A stretch of DNA of 64,000 nt from Lumbricus rubellus (GCA_945859605.1 OX243817.1:25682343-25746342), one strand, 5' to 3'; counted from the first letter of the stretch, positions 20,721 through 31,809 are shown. The notes: generated by a model from the sequence alone, not told the origin. Numbers and translations are program-made.

Positions 20721-23700
20721 TAGAGTAGGTGGCCAGAGTAGAGCCATAGGCATTTCAGCAACAGAAGAACAAAGCATTCAATAACAATAAACCAACCTGT
20801 GCTCATTGGAAGCTATTCTTTCGATCTGCTCCTTCACATTGTCGTCGATCTGCGACGTCCTTTGATCCCAGTTCAGCAGACGACCGATGAGTCCGACTCC
20901 AACCTTTCGATCCGTGTTATCAAGGACTTCATCCAGAATGGCAACAGCAATTCTCTTCATCCCTGCACCCAGATCCTCTCGCTCTTCGGGCGCTGACGTC
21001 GGAGGCACTTCGGTGGCGGATGGCACTTCGATGACAAGGCCATGCTGTGACACCCTGAAATAAATACTCACATTTAAGAATACTATGAATATATGTATGA
21101 GCACTTGTTATAGCACCCCTTCAAGATTTCTACTCAGAGGCGCTCCTGACTAAAGTGCGGGCACTGAATCGGAGTTTCATGCCAAAGCACACAAGTAACT
21201 GTGAGTGAAAGACTTGCTTAGGGTGCCCACGTGGCAGCTTGAGCTGGATTCGAACCTCCAACTTTCCGGCTCCAAGGCACTGAACATGCCCCTACACCAC
21301 CGTGCACCACACTATGCATGTGAAATTAAACATCATTCGTTATTTATATGCAGTGGCTAAATTCAGCCAAATCTGTAATCAGGGCGTTGCGTTTAAAATC
21401 CATCATCTGAAATCTAAGATACACCACCTGAAAGACTAGACCTGCCACCCAAAATGTGTTTCTGTCCCAGTAATTGATCGTAATACGCATAGGCATACGG
21501 GAGATTTCAGCAGTGGGGGGGGGGGGCAAAGATTGAACTTCTGCCCGAAAAATATATCCGTCAAAGAAGTTGACGATCTTTTTTTTCTTTAGTCGTCGGA
21601 TCTGTGTTTACCCAAAAAACCAGACTTGCCCGAAAGTTGGGGGGGCATTTGCCCCCTCCGGACCCCCGCCTCGTACGCCTATGGTAATACGCATCTTGTT
21701 TCACACATTTTGCTTGTCCAAATAGCAACACACCTTAATTATGAACCGTAACCTGAAACCAGCCACACTTGTCAAACTGTCGTTAGACTGTGAATCACCT
21801 TTAATTGGACGGCTATTTGTCATAATCACATCAGTTCAGAAGCCAATTTCAAATGATAGCAAGCTTAGCCAGCTGCACAATGTACACTTGGAATGAAGGA
21901 AAGAACAATTAAATCTAAACAATGAAGAAAAGAACAATTGAATCAAAACAATGAAAGAAAGAACAATTGAATCTAAACAATGAACCAAGTCCTTCAAGAC
22001 ACTTACTTTCTCTCCACCTTCTTTCGTCTCTGCACCGACTCTCGAAACAGACTGAACACAAAATCAGGCTCGTCATCTTCTTCCGGCGATGCTTTCGCTC
22101 TTGCACGTCTCTTGCGCTTCACACGAGATGCGGCACCTGACGGAAGAGTCTTGGACCGCACTGGCAGATTCTGACTCGTCGGCACAGGCACGTCAAAGAA
22201 ACGTTCGTATGGAGGCCGCAACGTCGTGGAACTAGTCTTAATTCGACCTAAAGACAACTTAGATAACATAATTGCTCTAAGAATTTAACAACCATAAAAT
22301 GTACTCAAATTATCAATCAATCAATCACGTAAATTTATATAGCGCCCCTTCAAGATCTCTACTCAGATGCGCTCCCAACCCAGGCCGCGTCAAAAATAAA
22401 AGTATCAAAAATTCAATATAAATTTTTATATATTTATACATTACATAGCATTGCATAAGGTACATTACTACGGTATATTACATAATTAAGTAGGCAATCA
22501 GCCAGCAATCTGAATGATATGAACTGCAGTATTTCACGTAACGTCATCCCCAAAAACAAATAGCATCATTACATTGTAATGCTACAAAGCATTTATATCC
22601 ACAGCCATTGGTAATCATTCCACATACATTCACTGCCTATAAATTATATTATTATAGTCATAAGATAAGCCAATAGCAGAGCAGCACACAGTTAAGGAAA
22701 AACCGCAGCTAGTGAGTCAGTAAGAGAGGGAGTGTGACATAAAAGCTATTGGAACCCTCAAGATCAAGCAAACAGCAGGAAAAATCCGTGCTCAAGAGCA
22801 TCAGCAAAGATAGAGAAGAAAATAGAAAAGAAAGCAAAAGAACAGCAAGAAAAGGCCAAATGACTTAGCCTCGCCCAGAGTAGTACGTCTTACAGATGGC
22901 ATTTTAAGGGACGACCACAGTGTTATATGTCTCTGCTCCAGATTCCCAACAACATTTAATGGAACTACCAATGCCAACACCATATTTGCACGGGTTTCAA
23001 CCACCAAGACCAACAATTTAAGTGAGTAAACAAGTAGCCTTTTAATAACTATTGCTGGCTTAATCCTAATCCTAAATCAACCATCAACAGAAGTGGGATC
23101 AATTGACCATTGACCTCAAGAAGAATCTTTGAAAGGCTCCTGATGGGCAATAAATTAAAGATCATAAAGCAATAAATTGACAATCATAAACCAATAAATT
23201 AGCTATCATAAATTCACTAGGTACATATATAACTACAAGTCATGTTAAAAGCATGCCTGCAATACTTCACATCATATCAGTTTAGTTTATGGGTCGCAAA
23301 GCAGTTCTAATAAGTATTTTTGTTATAAAGCAAAATGTGATTTCCAATACCAGATTGCTGCGCTTGAAACTTCGTTTTCTATTCAGAGTGGCTGATTCTA
23401 GTTTTGGACGCTGAAACAGACAAAGCAAAACTCTTCCTGCAAAATCTGACAAAAGGCTTAAAGAGAAGCCAACAAAACTCAAAAAAGATGAATAGCTTTT
23501 GCCAAAAGAAATAAAATGGATTCAGGCATTGTTTTACAAAAACTGAACAACGTTAATTTAAAATCACTAAACAGTCAAGAGCTTAATTGCTTATAAGGGG
23601 TGGAGGTACGACCATAATCATCAATCATCACTATTCATATATGCAATCTTGGCCCAGGAACTATGAATATGGCATCGTCTGCCCACAGTGGATAGGAAGC

Positions 23701-25908
23701 CAGTGGCTTGCTCTATGTGTCTGCAGAGGCTCATCATTGATGACTTTATTGTTGTCCAAGCCAACTGGTGAACCGTTAGTTCCAATGACATTTTGTTTTA
23801 CTTAGGTACAAAACACCTACAATGTATAATCAGCTTCTCTTGAAATAGCACTGAATAAATTTACAATTGCAATTAGCATTTATTTTGCAGTCTACAATCA
23901 TATTTATATTAGATTTATTTTTCTCAGCACTCACCCGACCACCCGTCATATAAAGAATTCCGTCGTAAGCCATCCTTGCGACAGACTCCGGCTTAGGAGA
24001 TCGGTACGTCTTCTCAGGTATCGAACGCAATCGACTCAGCGAACGAAAGCTAAAAAAGAAGAACTCTGTTTTATTAGCATGGAAAACAAAACTGTGAATA
24101 CTTCAATATTAATTCCATGACATACAATCCACGAACTTTCAGCATGATGTGAATTGTCAACTTTGGATGGGAACCCGTTTGTTGGTCCCTCATCTTTGGA
24201 TAGTGATTTTTTTTTAGCTATCTCAGAAATGTTAGTCAACTGATGAATGCATTGCTGTCAATGAACCTAACCATCGTTTAGGAAAGCATAAACAGCACCA
24301 CTCATTAGTATCTTATAACATCTTTTAGTATCTTAGTGTCTCGTTAATATTTATGTCTTTCATCCTTCTAATATCTTAGTATCTTGCTAGCATCTTATTA
24401 GCATCTTGGTAGCATTTTATTAATATCTCTTTAATGTCTTAGAATACCTTAAATTAGTACCTTATTAAATTCTTATTACCGCACTATCCTGTAGTTATCT
24501 TAGTATCCTATTAGTATTCTATTAATATCTTATTACCATCCTATCAATATCATATTAGCATTTCTTCAAGTGATGCTATGAAACTTTTTTATTTAAGGTA
24601 GCATGGCACTTAATCAGATTGTATCATAAATTCAAATGCCAACCTTTGTGGTCTGGCAATTCGACTTCGAGGATATGTAGACGCATGATAGCCAGAATCC
24701 GCCTGATCACGTCCCTGAGATGTGGCAGATTCTGGCTCGTATACTTCGATAGGAGTGGTGTGGCCAGGCGAGTAGGAAGGCTGCGATAGAGGCGGCTGTG
24801 TCTTCTGGCTTCCAAAGACGACGTTGTTTGCATACATTTGCTGAGATCTTTCCTTCCATTTCTGCAGGAGTCGTTCGTTGTCCTCGCGAGGTTCGATTGC
24901 AATTCCAAAAAACTCGGCCAAACCATCGGCCACATTTCTGTATAACATCATTCAATCAATCTTTATTATTGACCATCACCACAAAGTTTGTTTGTATGTG
25001 CACTTGTTATAGCGCCCCTTCAAGCACTCTCTCTCTACTCAGAGGCACCCCCGAATGCAGAGCGGACACTGCATAAGAGTTTCATGCCGAAGCGCTGAGC
25101 AATTGTGAGTGAAGGACTTGCCCAAGGTCCTTACGCGGCGAGATGGATTCGAACCTCGAACCTTCCGGTATTTACAGTTTACAAATTCGTATGCAGGTTG
25201 TCAATATTTAGGTTAACCCATAGAAACATATGGTTCCGCGAAACAGGGTAAACAAAACTATCAATTTAAGTCTTTATAATGCTCCTAAAAGAGAAACACT
25301 ATGGTAAGCAACTGTAGCCTGACATTTATAAAGTCCCACTTCAAGAAAAACTTGTCAATGGCATTCTCAGGCCAAACAGTGAAATCAGTTTTTAAAATCT
25401 GCATACTTCAAAGTGCTTGTTTAACTGTGAAAGAGACAAACTGAGGAGTTTGAGCTACAGCTGAGGAGACAAAGACGACTGCAGTTGGTCGGCGTAAAAC
25501 AGGCAAAGCTTCTGGACTGAGCCGCAGCAGTATGAATATAAGAGACAGAAGTCCAAGAGCAGTTGAATGATGATAGAGAAGAGCCAACCAGGTATATGGT
25601 CGACGCAGTCAGGGACGACAGAAGAAAAGATGGGAGAACGTGGTGCAACAGGACCTGAAGCTGCTCAAAATGAAGAAAGAAGACACTGGAAACAGAGACA
25701 AGTGGAGGAGAAGGATCCAAGTGGCTGACCCCTCACCAGAGGGAATAATTCTAGCCTGAAGGGAAAGAAGAGAAGAGCCAACCAGGCAATGGCGTATAAG
25801 GATTAAGATCTAACAAGCGTACCTTTTGATTGTTGGCCATCGACCGAGTCTAGTACCCTGTCTTGTCAGTTGAATAGACCTCGCTGGAAAACTTTCCGAT
25901 CGTTTCAT
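12293..25908 (-). CDS. RHBDF1: iRhom (inactive rhomboid, RHBDF family), about 15 exons
   Basis: Known of the family: iRhoms are ER/Golgi rhomboid pseudoproteases that control trafficking of ADAM17 and EGF-family ligands. Seen, in transcription order: 25908-25823, 24937-24644, 24049-23935, 23410-23351, 22247-22007 (or from 22236), 21054-20797, 19609-19498, 18753-18679, 18299-18138, 17541-17456, 16954-16891, 16208-16026, 15122-15022, 13896-13743, 12730-12293. Every listed exon has AG/GT flanks. All phases join except exon 4 to 5, which fits only with the acceptor at 22236 or a missed micro-exon. The product is about 805 residues: cytosolic N-terminus, TM1 ([10 protein letters not shown]...), Cys-rich iRhom homology domain, then the rhomboid core. 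The core carries GPSG and NYAHVFGF where active rhomboids have GxSG and the catalytic His. Vertebrates have two paralogues; I cannot say which is closer. Confidence 0.9.
14340..14665 (+). mobile_element. Non-LTR retrotransposon ORF2 C-terminal fragment
   Basis: A 109-codon frame holds [35 protein letters not shown] and GGLRDLH. This is the usual Cys-rich C-terminal block of LINE ORF2 proteins (LNRFRTGxG...CxCG...HI...CP). It is 5' truncated and sits in an iRhom intron. A two-copy 32-bp direct repeat (GTCCCTCACC...CATGAAC) follows at 14680-14742. Confidence 0.8.
15736..16025. repeat. 18-bp minisatellite abutting an iRhom exon donor
   Basis: Fifteen units of GTAATGTAACCTGAGAAC (plus strand) with point changes. 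On the coding strand each unit reads CTCAGGTTACATTACGTT. The array touches exon 12, whose real donor is TCGCAG|GTTACATTAC, so the units are copies of the exon-intron boundary. Confidence 0.93.
16026..18753 (-). CDS. RHBDF1: iRhom exons 8-12: cysteine-rich iRhom homology domain
   Basis: Lumenal domain between TM1 and TM2. Exon 8 has [11 protein letters not shown]. Exon 9 has [17 protein letters not shown] and [13 protein letters not shown]. Exon 10 has LATWQKW and GSVCGQDPR. Exon 11 has [11 protein letters not shown]. Exon 12 has [18 protein letters not shown] and [17 protein letters not shown]. These blocks occur in the same order in vertebrate iRhoms. All exon phases join. The domain is extracytoplasmic and is the family's hallmark. 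Confidence 0.9.
16241..16815. repeat. About 128-bp tandem repeat, 4.5 copies
   Basis: Units begin TAACTTTTAAAAGACAATTA and contain ATTATGGTCAATTATTGACT and a short ATT array, ending GGTAAGTATATTCTAAG. Copies start near 16242, 16368, 16496 and 16624; a shortened last copy begins at about 16740. The units are nearly identical. It lies in the iRhom intron between exons 11 and 12. Confidence 0.9.
17835..17970. repeat. About 46-bp direct repeat, 3 copies
   Basis: CATGCAGAAATGCAAATTTG plus AGGCTACCTTTAT occurs three times in a row, with GCACAAGG or GCACAACGT leaders. It is in the iRhom intron between exons 9 and 10. Confidence 0.75.
19214..19443 (-). mobile_element. tRNA-derived SINE, copy 3, with TSD
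   Basis: Full-length minus-strand copy: ends GGGGCGCGGTGGTGTAGTGG, box B GGTTCGAATCC and the tail GCGCTATAACAAGTGCACATAC. ACGTCTT flanks it at 19207-19213 and 19444-19450, a probable target duplication. It lies 55 bp beyond the exon 7 donor of iRhom. Confidence 0.85.
19498..22247 (-). CDS. RHBDF1: iRhom exons 5-7: basic linker and first membrane helix
   Basis: Exon 5 (22247-22007) is Lys/Arg-rich ([19 protein letters not shown]), ending at a strong GTAAGT donor. Exon 6 (21054-20797) contains [16 protein letters not shown], matching the GLG-V-G-L block that precedes TM1 in iRhoms. Exon 7 (19609-19498) encodes [20 protein letters not shown], the first transmembrane helix, after the family's DDHRPFFTYW-like junction. 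Between them lie a MITE, two SINEs and a partial copy of exon 7. Confidence 0.85.
20488..20556 (-). pseudogene. Partial duplicate of iRhom exon 7 with its splice donor
   Basis: About 65 bp resemble 19477-19535 closely: AACATAGAC..AGTAAGAACTCACTTCT, then CAACTTTAGTCTCAGAAAC and CCAAT. That copies the 3' end of exon 7 and the intron start, including the GTGAGTTCT donor. AT-rich simple sequence (20570-20720) follows. Confidence 0.7.
21091..21310 (-). mobile_element. tRNA-derived SINE, copy 4 (diverged)
   Basis: Same block order as the other copies but with more substitutions (GCACTTGTTATAGCACCCCT, GGATTCGAACCTCCAACTTT, CCACCGTGCACCAC). It lies in the iRhom intron just upstream of exon 6. Confidence 0.75.
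21488..21683. mobile_element. hAT-type MITE (CATAGGCATACGGGAGA ends), perfect TSD
   Basis: The 196-bp element ends CATAGGCATACGGG and CGTACGCCTATG. GTAATACG flanks both sides (21480-21487 and 21684-21691), an exact 8-bp duplication. The interior carries G-runs and a 'TTTAGTCGTCGGATC' core. Confidence 0.83.
22333..22388 (-). mobile_element. SINE 3' tail fragment
   Basis: TATATAGCGCCCCTTCAAGATCTCTACTCAG and GCGCTCCC match the 3' tail of the SINE family only. Similar tail-only scraps occur at about 20400-20450 and 60658-60700. Confidence 0.55.
23351..25908 (-). CDS. RHBDF1: iRhom cytosolic N-terminal exons 1-4
   Basis: Exon 1 begins at the ATG at 25908 ([11 protein letters not shown]), eight bases after a TTTTGACAG acceptor, so at least one 5' UTR exon lies upstream. 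Exon 2 (24937-24644) reads [12 protein letters not shown] followed by [13 protein letters not shown]; this is the iRhom block with a WFG-like motif and 'QKWQRKS'. Exon 3 (24049-23935) has [13 protein letters not shown]. Exon 4 (23410-23351) is short and basic ([10 protein letters not shown]) with a weak GTATTG donor, and is the least certain exon. Phases 2-1, 2-1 and 0-0 agree. Confidence 0.78.
24986..25169 (-). mobile_element. tRNA-derived SINE, copy 5 (truncated)
   Basis: Tail, middle block and box B are intact, but the copy stops at CCTTCCGG, losing the box A end. It lies between iRhom exons 1 and 2. Confidence 0.8.
25585..25760 (+). mobile_element. LINE ORF2 C-terminal fragment
   Basis: In one plus-strand frame, [20 protein letters not shown] is followed by a [19 protein letters not shown] end and a stop. 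This is the typical basic tail of non-LTR ORF2 proteins. It sits in iRhom intron 1. Related tails occur at 49740-49905, 60750-60859 and 63190-63342. Confidence 0.78.
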
Positions 25909-25914
25909 CGCTAT

Positions 25915-28020
25915 CTGTCAAAAATGTTGACTACCAGTAGTTCTGCTGTTCATGCGTTTAGGAACTAGTCAAAAAATGTACACAAAACATGAAAACCATC
26001 ATAATTGCAGATTAAGAGATTTTATAGACATAAAGTCAATCTATGCAAGGCACCAGCATATACAAGAGCACTGAATCTAGTGAGAGCAACTAATAATAGT
26101 GCATACAAAGAATAAGCTCTGTTTGTTATAAGGCATGACAAAGAATGAGACAGAAGAGTTCTTATGGCAGTTTCCATTGAAGTTAAGAAAAAGAGAATGT
26201 TGCAGGGACCAAAAAGGCTAATAGAAAAATTAATTCAATAGAAATACCTTTTGATTTTAATTGAAGACTTGAGGAATGGTGCTCTGAGGAAGCTAATGTT
26301 TGACGAATTACATGAGTTGCGAAACGATTGCAGAATTATTTGTAATATCCATGGGATACTGATGGGCTAGACTTTGTGTATCTTTGAGATAAACTGACCA
26401 CCACATAAAATATTATGAGGACACTACCTGAGTTCTCACAGTGAATTCTGGGAACTGCAGCCAAATTTCTCAGTCAAAAGAACAACTGAATTTCAAACAG
26501 TGCAGTGGCTGCTTTTGTAGTCAATACAAAGATTAAAACTTATCTGGTAAGTCATTCAATATAACAACATGAATTGCATATTTATTCGTTCGTTTTATCA
26601 ATCTCAACTGTTACCGTCTGTGCAAATCCAAAAGATCTGTTCAAATCATCTTAAACTGGAAAGGAAAACATAGGCTACCTCAAGGCGATATGAATCATAG
26701 CCGTACACATAATACACCCAAGTGTTTTGAAGATAATTATTCAGGGTGTGGTCTACAAAGGATGATTATAATGTCATTGTCCAATTGTATATAACAACTG
26801 CTCTACGACGCCAGTAGAATATACGCTTGGTTTGCTTTAATACAGTGCTACATCGGTGCCGATTGTAACAATAGAATAGGTTGTCTTTCTTACCTGTATT
26901 CAGGCCGCACATGTAAACAAAACGTCCAGCTAACTCTATTTACGGTCATAACGGCGGCAATAGTTCTTTCAGTCCCACAGCACACAGCGATTCTAAAGCA
27001 CGTCGTGGTAAACTAAACGAACTTCTCTTCTATAAATCAGTTGGTCATTTATCCAGGCAAACAATTTGCGACATTAGAATCGTTTATTTTAGAGGGCATT
27101 CAATCGTTTGTTTACGCCGTCTTATTATCTCTTATGATGATGACACCAAGTTGAGTTATTTGTTGATTCTTAGCAATCGCCGGATGGCGCCAACATTGTT
27201 GGCCCAACAACGAATCAAATGTTTGTATGGTTATATTGCGCCAGCATGTTAACGAAAACGATATTATAATAATTGTCTAGGAAATGGTGAGCATTGGTGA
27301 CAGTGTATTATGTGGGAATCGGGATAAGCCAAATATAGCCAAGGCTGTTTACACGAGGGTATACGCGGGTATACACTATAGTGTGTAGGCTATAAAAAGT
27401 CCTTGGGCTACGACGTATACTCACCTCCGGGGGGAAATTACGGCATCGTATAGGCCTATACTCACCTCCCGAAAACCAGGGTAGGCCTCTACACGCTTGT
27501 AAAAACCAGGGTACACGCGTGTATAGGCCTACGATAGTAAATCGATATAATCAGGGTGCATGCGCCTATTCAGGCCTATTTCGAAGCGAATGACTAAAAA
27601 AGGTCATCAACTTTTTCGGACGATAAAATTTAGGGAATTTCCCGAAGATTTTGGCCGGATGACTAAAACAGGTCGTCAGAAACTTCGGGCCCCGGAAAAG
27701 TGGGTTTTTCTCCCGGTCAGCGTGCATAGGCCTAGGCTACTCACCTCAAAATTTACCAGTAGGCTATAGGCCTACAACCCTGCATATAGCGAATATATAG
27801 GTAGGCTATATTTTATCATGGATTTACAGGAGTTCACTAAGCCAAATCGAATAGCGAGAGGAACTAATTATTATACGGTAGTCTTCCAGCTGAATCCATC
27901 GATGTCCAGCGGCCGAGAAAGCACGATGGCCGAAGCGCGTTCTCATCCTCCGCCAGTGGCGTAGCCAAGGGGGGGGGGTTGGGGCAGTGTTGTTGAAAGT
28001 AGGCCTATCGGGCAAATGTA
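25915..28020. other. Upstream region of iRhom; no gene seen
   Basis: No coding frame can be supported. A TTTTGACAG acceptor just before the first coding exon implies a 5' UTR exon somewhere above; I cannot place it. At 27330-27560 TATACxCG-type motifs recur. At 27575-27725 a MITE-like core (GAATGACTAAAAAAGGTCAT...GGCCGGATGACTAAAAC) is present without clear ends. At 27955-27975 CAGTGGCGTAGCCAAGG looks like a DNA-transposon end. Confidence 0.4.
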
Positions 28021-28021
28021 G

Positions 28022-28156
28022 CCTACTTAAGTAAAAGTAAAAGTAAAATGGATTTTAGTTACTTAAGTAAAAGTAAAAGTATTTATCACAAATTCTACTT
28101 AAGTAAAAATTGGCCCCTTCGAATAATACTTTTTAAGTAAAAAGTAAAAGTAGGCC
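28022..28156. repeat. AAGTAAAAGT-rich degenerate array
   Basis: ACTTAAGTAAAAGTAAAAGT units recur four times with spacers. Such sequence often forms the interior of DNA-transposon MITEs, but no termini or TSD are visible. Confidence 0.6.
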
Positions 28157-28321
28157 TATCCTACCGAGTCTTTCCATAATTATTATAAGCTTAACTCAAT
28201 CGATTATCAACCTTGAAAATACTAAATTCTCGAAATAGACTAGTGCTCGTTGAATCTAGTAGGCACGCTTCCGATTCATTGTTAGCACAATGCACAACAG
28301 CTGAGAGTCGTTCTACTGCAG

Positions 28322-28396
28322 AAATGGTGGTGGTGATGATGATGGTGGTGTTGGGGATGGTGGTGATGATGTTGATGATGACTGTGTTGGGGATGG

Positions 28397-28428
<32 letters not shown>

Positions 28429-28552
28429 GTGGGGTGGTGGTGATGGTGGTGCTGGTGGTGCTGGTGGTCCTGGTGATGGTGCTGGTTATGGTGATGATGG
28501 TGGTGATGATGTTGACGACGACGATGACGATGGCGATGATGATGATGATGAC

Positions 28553-28641
<89 letters not shown>

Positions 28642-28730
28642 CGATGGTGATGATGATGGTGATGACGATGATGATGATGATGATTATGATGATTATGATG
28701 TTGACGACGACGATGGCGATGGCGATGGCG

Positions 28731-28780
<50 letters not shown>

Positions 28781-28817
28781 CATGATCAAATCAAATCAAA
28801 TCAGTTGATGATGATAG

Positions 28818-28891
<74 letters not shown>

Positions 28892-28913
28892 ATGATGATT
28901 ATGATTATGATGA

Positions 28914-28947
<34 letters not shown>

Positions 28948-29026
28948 GGTGCTGGTGGTGGTGGTGGTGGTAGTGGTGGTGATGATGATGTTGACGATGA
29001 CGACGACGATGATGATAATAATAATA
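28322..29026. repeat. 700-bp GAT/GGT trinucleotide array
   Basis: Long (GAT)n tracts are mixed with GGT, GAC and TTATGA variants. A higher-order block GTTGACGACGACGATG..GATGGCGATG appears at about 28511 and 28701, and similarly at 28989. The long Met, Ile and Ser frames across it are artefacts. Confidence 0.93.
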
Positions 29027-29039
29027 AGCAGGGCTTAAA

Positions 29040-30437
29040 GTGTGGCTGGACGGTCATGGACGGCTTCCATGCACTTATTTTAAAATCTCAACGCCGTCCT
29101 GCCACTTAATTATTTCGCCAGCACAAACTGGAGAGTTCAGGAGGGAGTCCGTGCACTTCTTTTGTACATTTTAAGCGCTGGTCCGACATAAGGTTATGCA
29201 ATATGCAGTGATTATTTGTTTGCTTGTATAGTTTATACGCTATCCGCTGTGGACACGCAATGCACGCGCATGCATCCAGACTGATCAGTTACTTACAGGA
29301 TCGGCTGATGTCCAGTTACTATAATTATTATGATACGTGAGGTATTAAACATAGACCAGATTTAAAAAAACGAGTCACACGTAACTAAATAATAAACAGA
29401 TTCGCCTTAAATCAGTTTTTGTAATAACGATCGAGTCCCTGATGAAGATGAAGGTCGGTATAGATATAAGACCAGTATCTATATTCTATAGGTTACTAGA
29501 CGCATTTAGGCCTATTATCCTTATTGATATATATATATAGGGCTTTAAGCAGGGCTTAAAGCAGGACTTAAGAAGGGCTTATATATATATATATTATACT
29601 ATAAAGGTCTATTTCTATCTGAACCTGAAGTAGGTCTATACAGTATACACAGTGTACCTTTGTCCTATATAACCACTGCATATCAGTTTAATTATAATTA
29701 TATCGACGATCGTTAATTAATTTCGAACAATCGAAGTCGAAGTCCAAAACGCACAAAAGTTCCGCAAAGTTCTGCGTGCTCTTCCCATGGTTAAACACTC
29801 GGCCACAAAGTGTTCTTCAAAGTCATGTAAAGCTCCCGTATATACATGCATGATAGGTGCACAGTGGCTAATCTCCTTCCTCTCTTCGATTCTTGAACCG
29901 ATTTAACGAATGCCAATCAAGATCCTGTTATCAGTGTTATGTGAAACCAATGCATCAAAGAACCTGCCGCTTACTTCCCAGACAAGGCTCTTAAAACACC
30001 AAAGTCTTTCTGAATATGTCAGAGACAAGGCTGCTTTGTCCATCCATGGTCGTTGCACGGAATCTGTTAAGCAGGCACGAACCGACAATCGTCAGGTTAC
30101 AGATCAAACGCGTCAGCCGAATGGAAATACGTGTCTCATATAATATAATTATATATTATCATATACATGCCTGGAATATCATACGGTTTCCCCAAGGTCA
30201 CTTTATATATCATGTGGAACTGTCAGGAACTTTTAAAGTTGCTGAAAACTCCTCCTTATAATCGAAACCCCACTCTGCTAGAAGGTCTGATATTTGAAGA
30301 GGTGTAGCATGTTCAGTTTAATCTCCGTCACTGTTTGCATTCTGACAGTGCCAGTCCCAAGCCTTGATAAATGAGGAGGGCGACGCTAATGGCCTTTATA
30401 ACCACATAGTATATCGTTATACTGCAGCAAACTATGG
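29040..30437. other. Gene-free stretch downstream of the ninjurin gene
   Basis: AT-rich, with short TA runs and repeated GGGCTTAAAGCAGG-type motifs at 29540-29580. CAGGGCTTAAAGTGT at about 29029 and ACATTTTAAGCGCTG at about 29168-29182 might be MITE ends, but no TSD was found. The proximal part may be the ninjurin 3' UTR. Confidence 0.35.
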
Positions 30438-31544
30438 TCAGTTAAACTGCACGGCCGTCAGATTCTCTCTGATGAGTGCGGTGGTCGTGTAGTACATTGG
30501 TGAGACCCCGATCGGCGGTCCAGCCAGAAGATCCTCATCCTCCTCGTTGACTCCGACAACGGAAGTGCCGCTCGAGATGCCGAACGTCGCGATGAAGATG
30601 TTGAGCAGCATGACGAAGTAGAGAAGATAGGTGGCGAGGTGTTGCCAGAACGACAACTTCCGGAAGGTTCTCTTCTCCTGCTGGTCCTCGAAGATGTCCT
30701 TGAGGCAGAAGGCACGGTTCAGCTGCGCCTCGAACAGCCTCTCGTCGGCATCGGCGCTCGCCTTGTCCTGCAGCGCAGAGCTGAGGGTCTTCTGCGCCCT
30801 CGACAGTTCCTCGCGCAGCTCGCTACTTCCGGGACATCTCTTCGTTGCATCTTCAACGGCCTTGACGTACCCTGCGGCCGTCGAGATGCTGAGGCTGGCG
30901 TCGGCGCTCCGCATCCGCGCATCCTTCGCGCTGAAGTCGGCCCGATCCAGCTCGACGAGGCAATCGAACGCGGAACTCGGCTGGAAGAGACCTCCAGCGC
31001 CCTGCTCCTCCGGAAGCACTTCCCCCATCATTCTCTGATCAGCGCCCAGCAGACCAGCATCCGCCGCCTGACGCGAGATCGGATCCCTCCGTCCGCTCCT
31101 CCTGCCACCAAGCGACTGGTAAGTCTTGCTGGTGGCGGTGGTGGTACCACTCGTAGACATGGTGGTCATCGCCGTGGTGGTGGTGGTAGCGGGAGAGGTG
31201 GTGGTAGTGGTGGTACCTCGACGATTGCGTCCTAGACAGTTGAACATCCTGCGGCAGACCCCGCCTTCTCCTCGTCCCGTGCTGCCGTCTGACGGTTGGT
31301 AGTAGTGCAGGTTTCCGATGTAGATGACGACTGCTCCGACGAAGACCTCGAGGCAGATGGACACGACGAGCATCGATAGGATCATGTCGTAGAACCGGTT
31401 GCCATGACGACCGATGTCGAGCAGCAGCTTCAGCTCTGTGATCTGCGTGAGCGAGAGGATGGTGATGAGCGACAGCTGAGCCTTCGTGCCAGACTGCTCC
31501 AACTGACTGTGACGACTCAACAACTGAACCGCGTAGCCATGCAT
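30438..31544 (-). CDS. Ninjurin-domain protein with a greatly enlarged loop
   Basis: Known: ninjurins are about 140-160-residue plasma membrane proteins with two hydrophobic helices; NINJ1 oligomers rupture membranes in lytic death. Seen: a 368-codon frame. Residues about 22-88 match the ninjurin helix block (KAQLSLITILSLTQITELKL, then FYDMILSMLVVSICLEVFVG). Residues about 303-328 (LATYLLYFVMLLNIFIATFG) match the second membrane helix. Between them lie about 215 residues: a Cys/Arg patch, a Thr-rich run and a charged, helix-prone region. The family normally has a short loop here. A short C-terminal tail with an NLT sequon follows. The N-terminus could be an exon boundary (TTCAG|TTG at about 31527), with a start exon elsewhere. 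Domain assignment is good; the loop's role is unknown. Confidence 0.75.
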   Translation of the reverse strand: MHGYAVQLLSRHSQLEQSGTKAQLSLITILSLTQITELKLLLDIGRHGNRFYDMILSMLVVSICLEVFVGAVVIYIGNLHYYQPSDGSTGRGEGGVCRRMFNCLGRNRRGTTTTTTSPATTTTTAMTTMSTSGTTTATSKTYQSLGGRRSGRRDPISRQAADAGLLGADQRMMGEVLPEEQGAGGLFQPSSAFDCLVELDRADFSAKDARMRSADASLSISTAAGYVKAVEDATKRCPGSSELREELSRAQKTLSSALQDKASADADERLFEAQLNRAFCLKDIFEDQQEKRTFRKLSFWQHLATYLLYFVMLLNIFIATFGISSGTSVVGVNEEDEDLLAGPPIGVSPMYYTTTALIRENLTAVQFN

Positions 31545-31803
31545 GGCAAACAGACAAAGATATATTACAGACCATCGGGCATTTAATTTTTAAGGCATAA
31601 CTATGGTATCGGGAACCGAAGTGTCGTTCAGGGTTAGGAGTGTCGTTGTGAGGATCGGTAACCGTTAGAGTTAGGGTTATATTGTCGTCATTTTGGTCCC
31701 TGATACTACAGTTTTACCTTTTTAGTTTTCGCATAATGACTACCATAATATCTATGATGACTACGACTGACATGTTAATCACCAACGCTATCATCGACAC
31801 CGT

Positions 31804-31809
31804 GAGGGC
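31804..31809. repeat. Polinton target-site duplication, left (GAGGGC)
   Basis: GAGGGC directly precedes the element's AGTAGAGG terminus and recurs directly after the right terminus (48866-48871). Confidence 0.95.

Noticed and set aside
22801..23016. Possible extra iRhom exon (minus, ending ATGCCATCT|GTAAGA)
   Set aside because: Has AG and GT flanks but does not resolve the phase between exons 4 and 5 and shows no clear iRhom similarity.
29029..29182. Possible MITE with CAGGGCTTAAAGTGT ends
   Set aside because: Ends are only weakly inverted and no target duplication was found.
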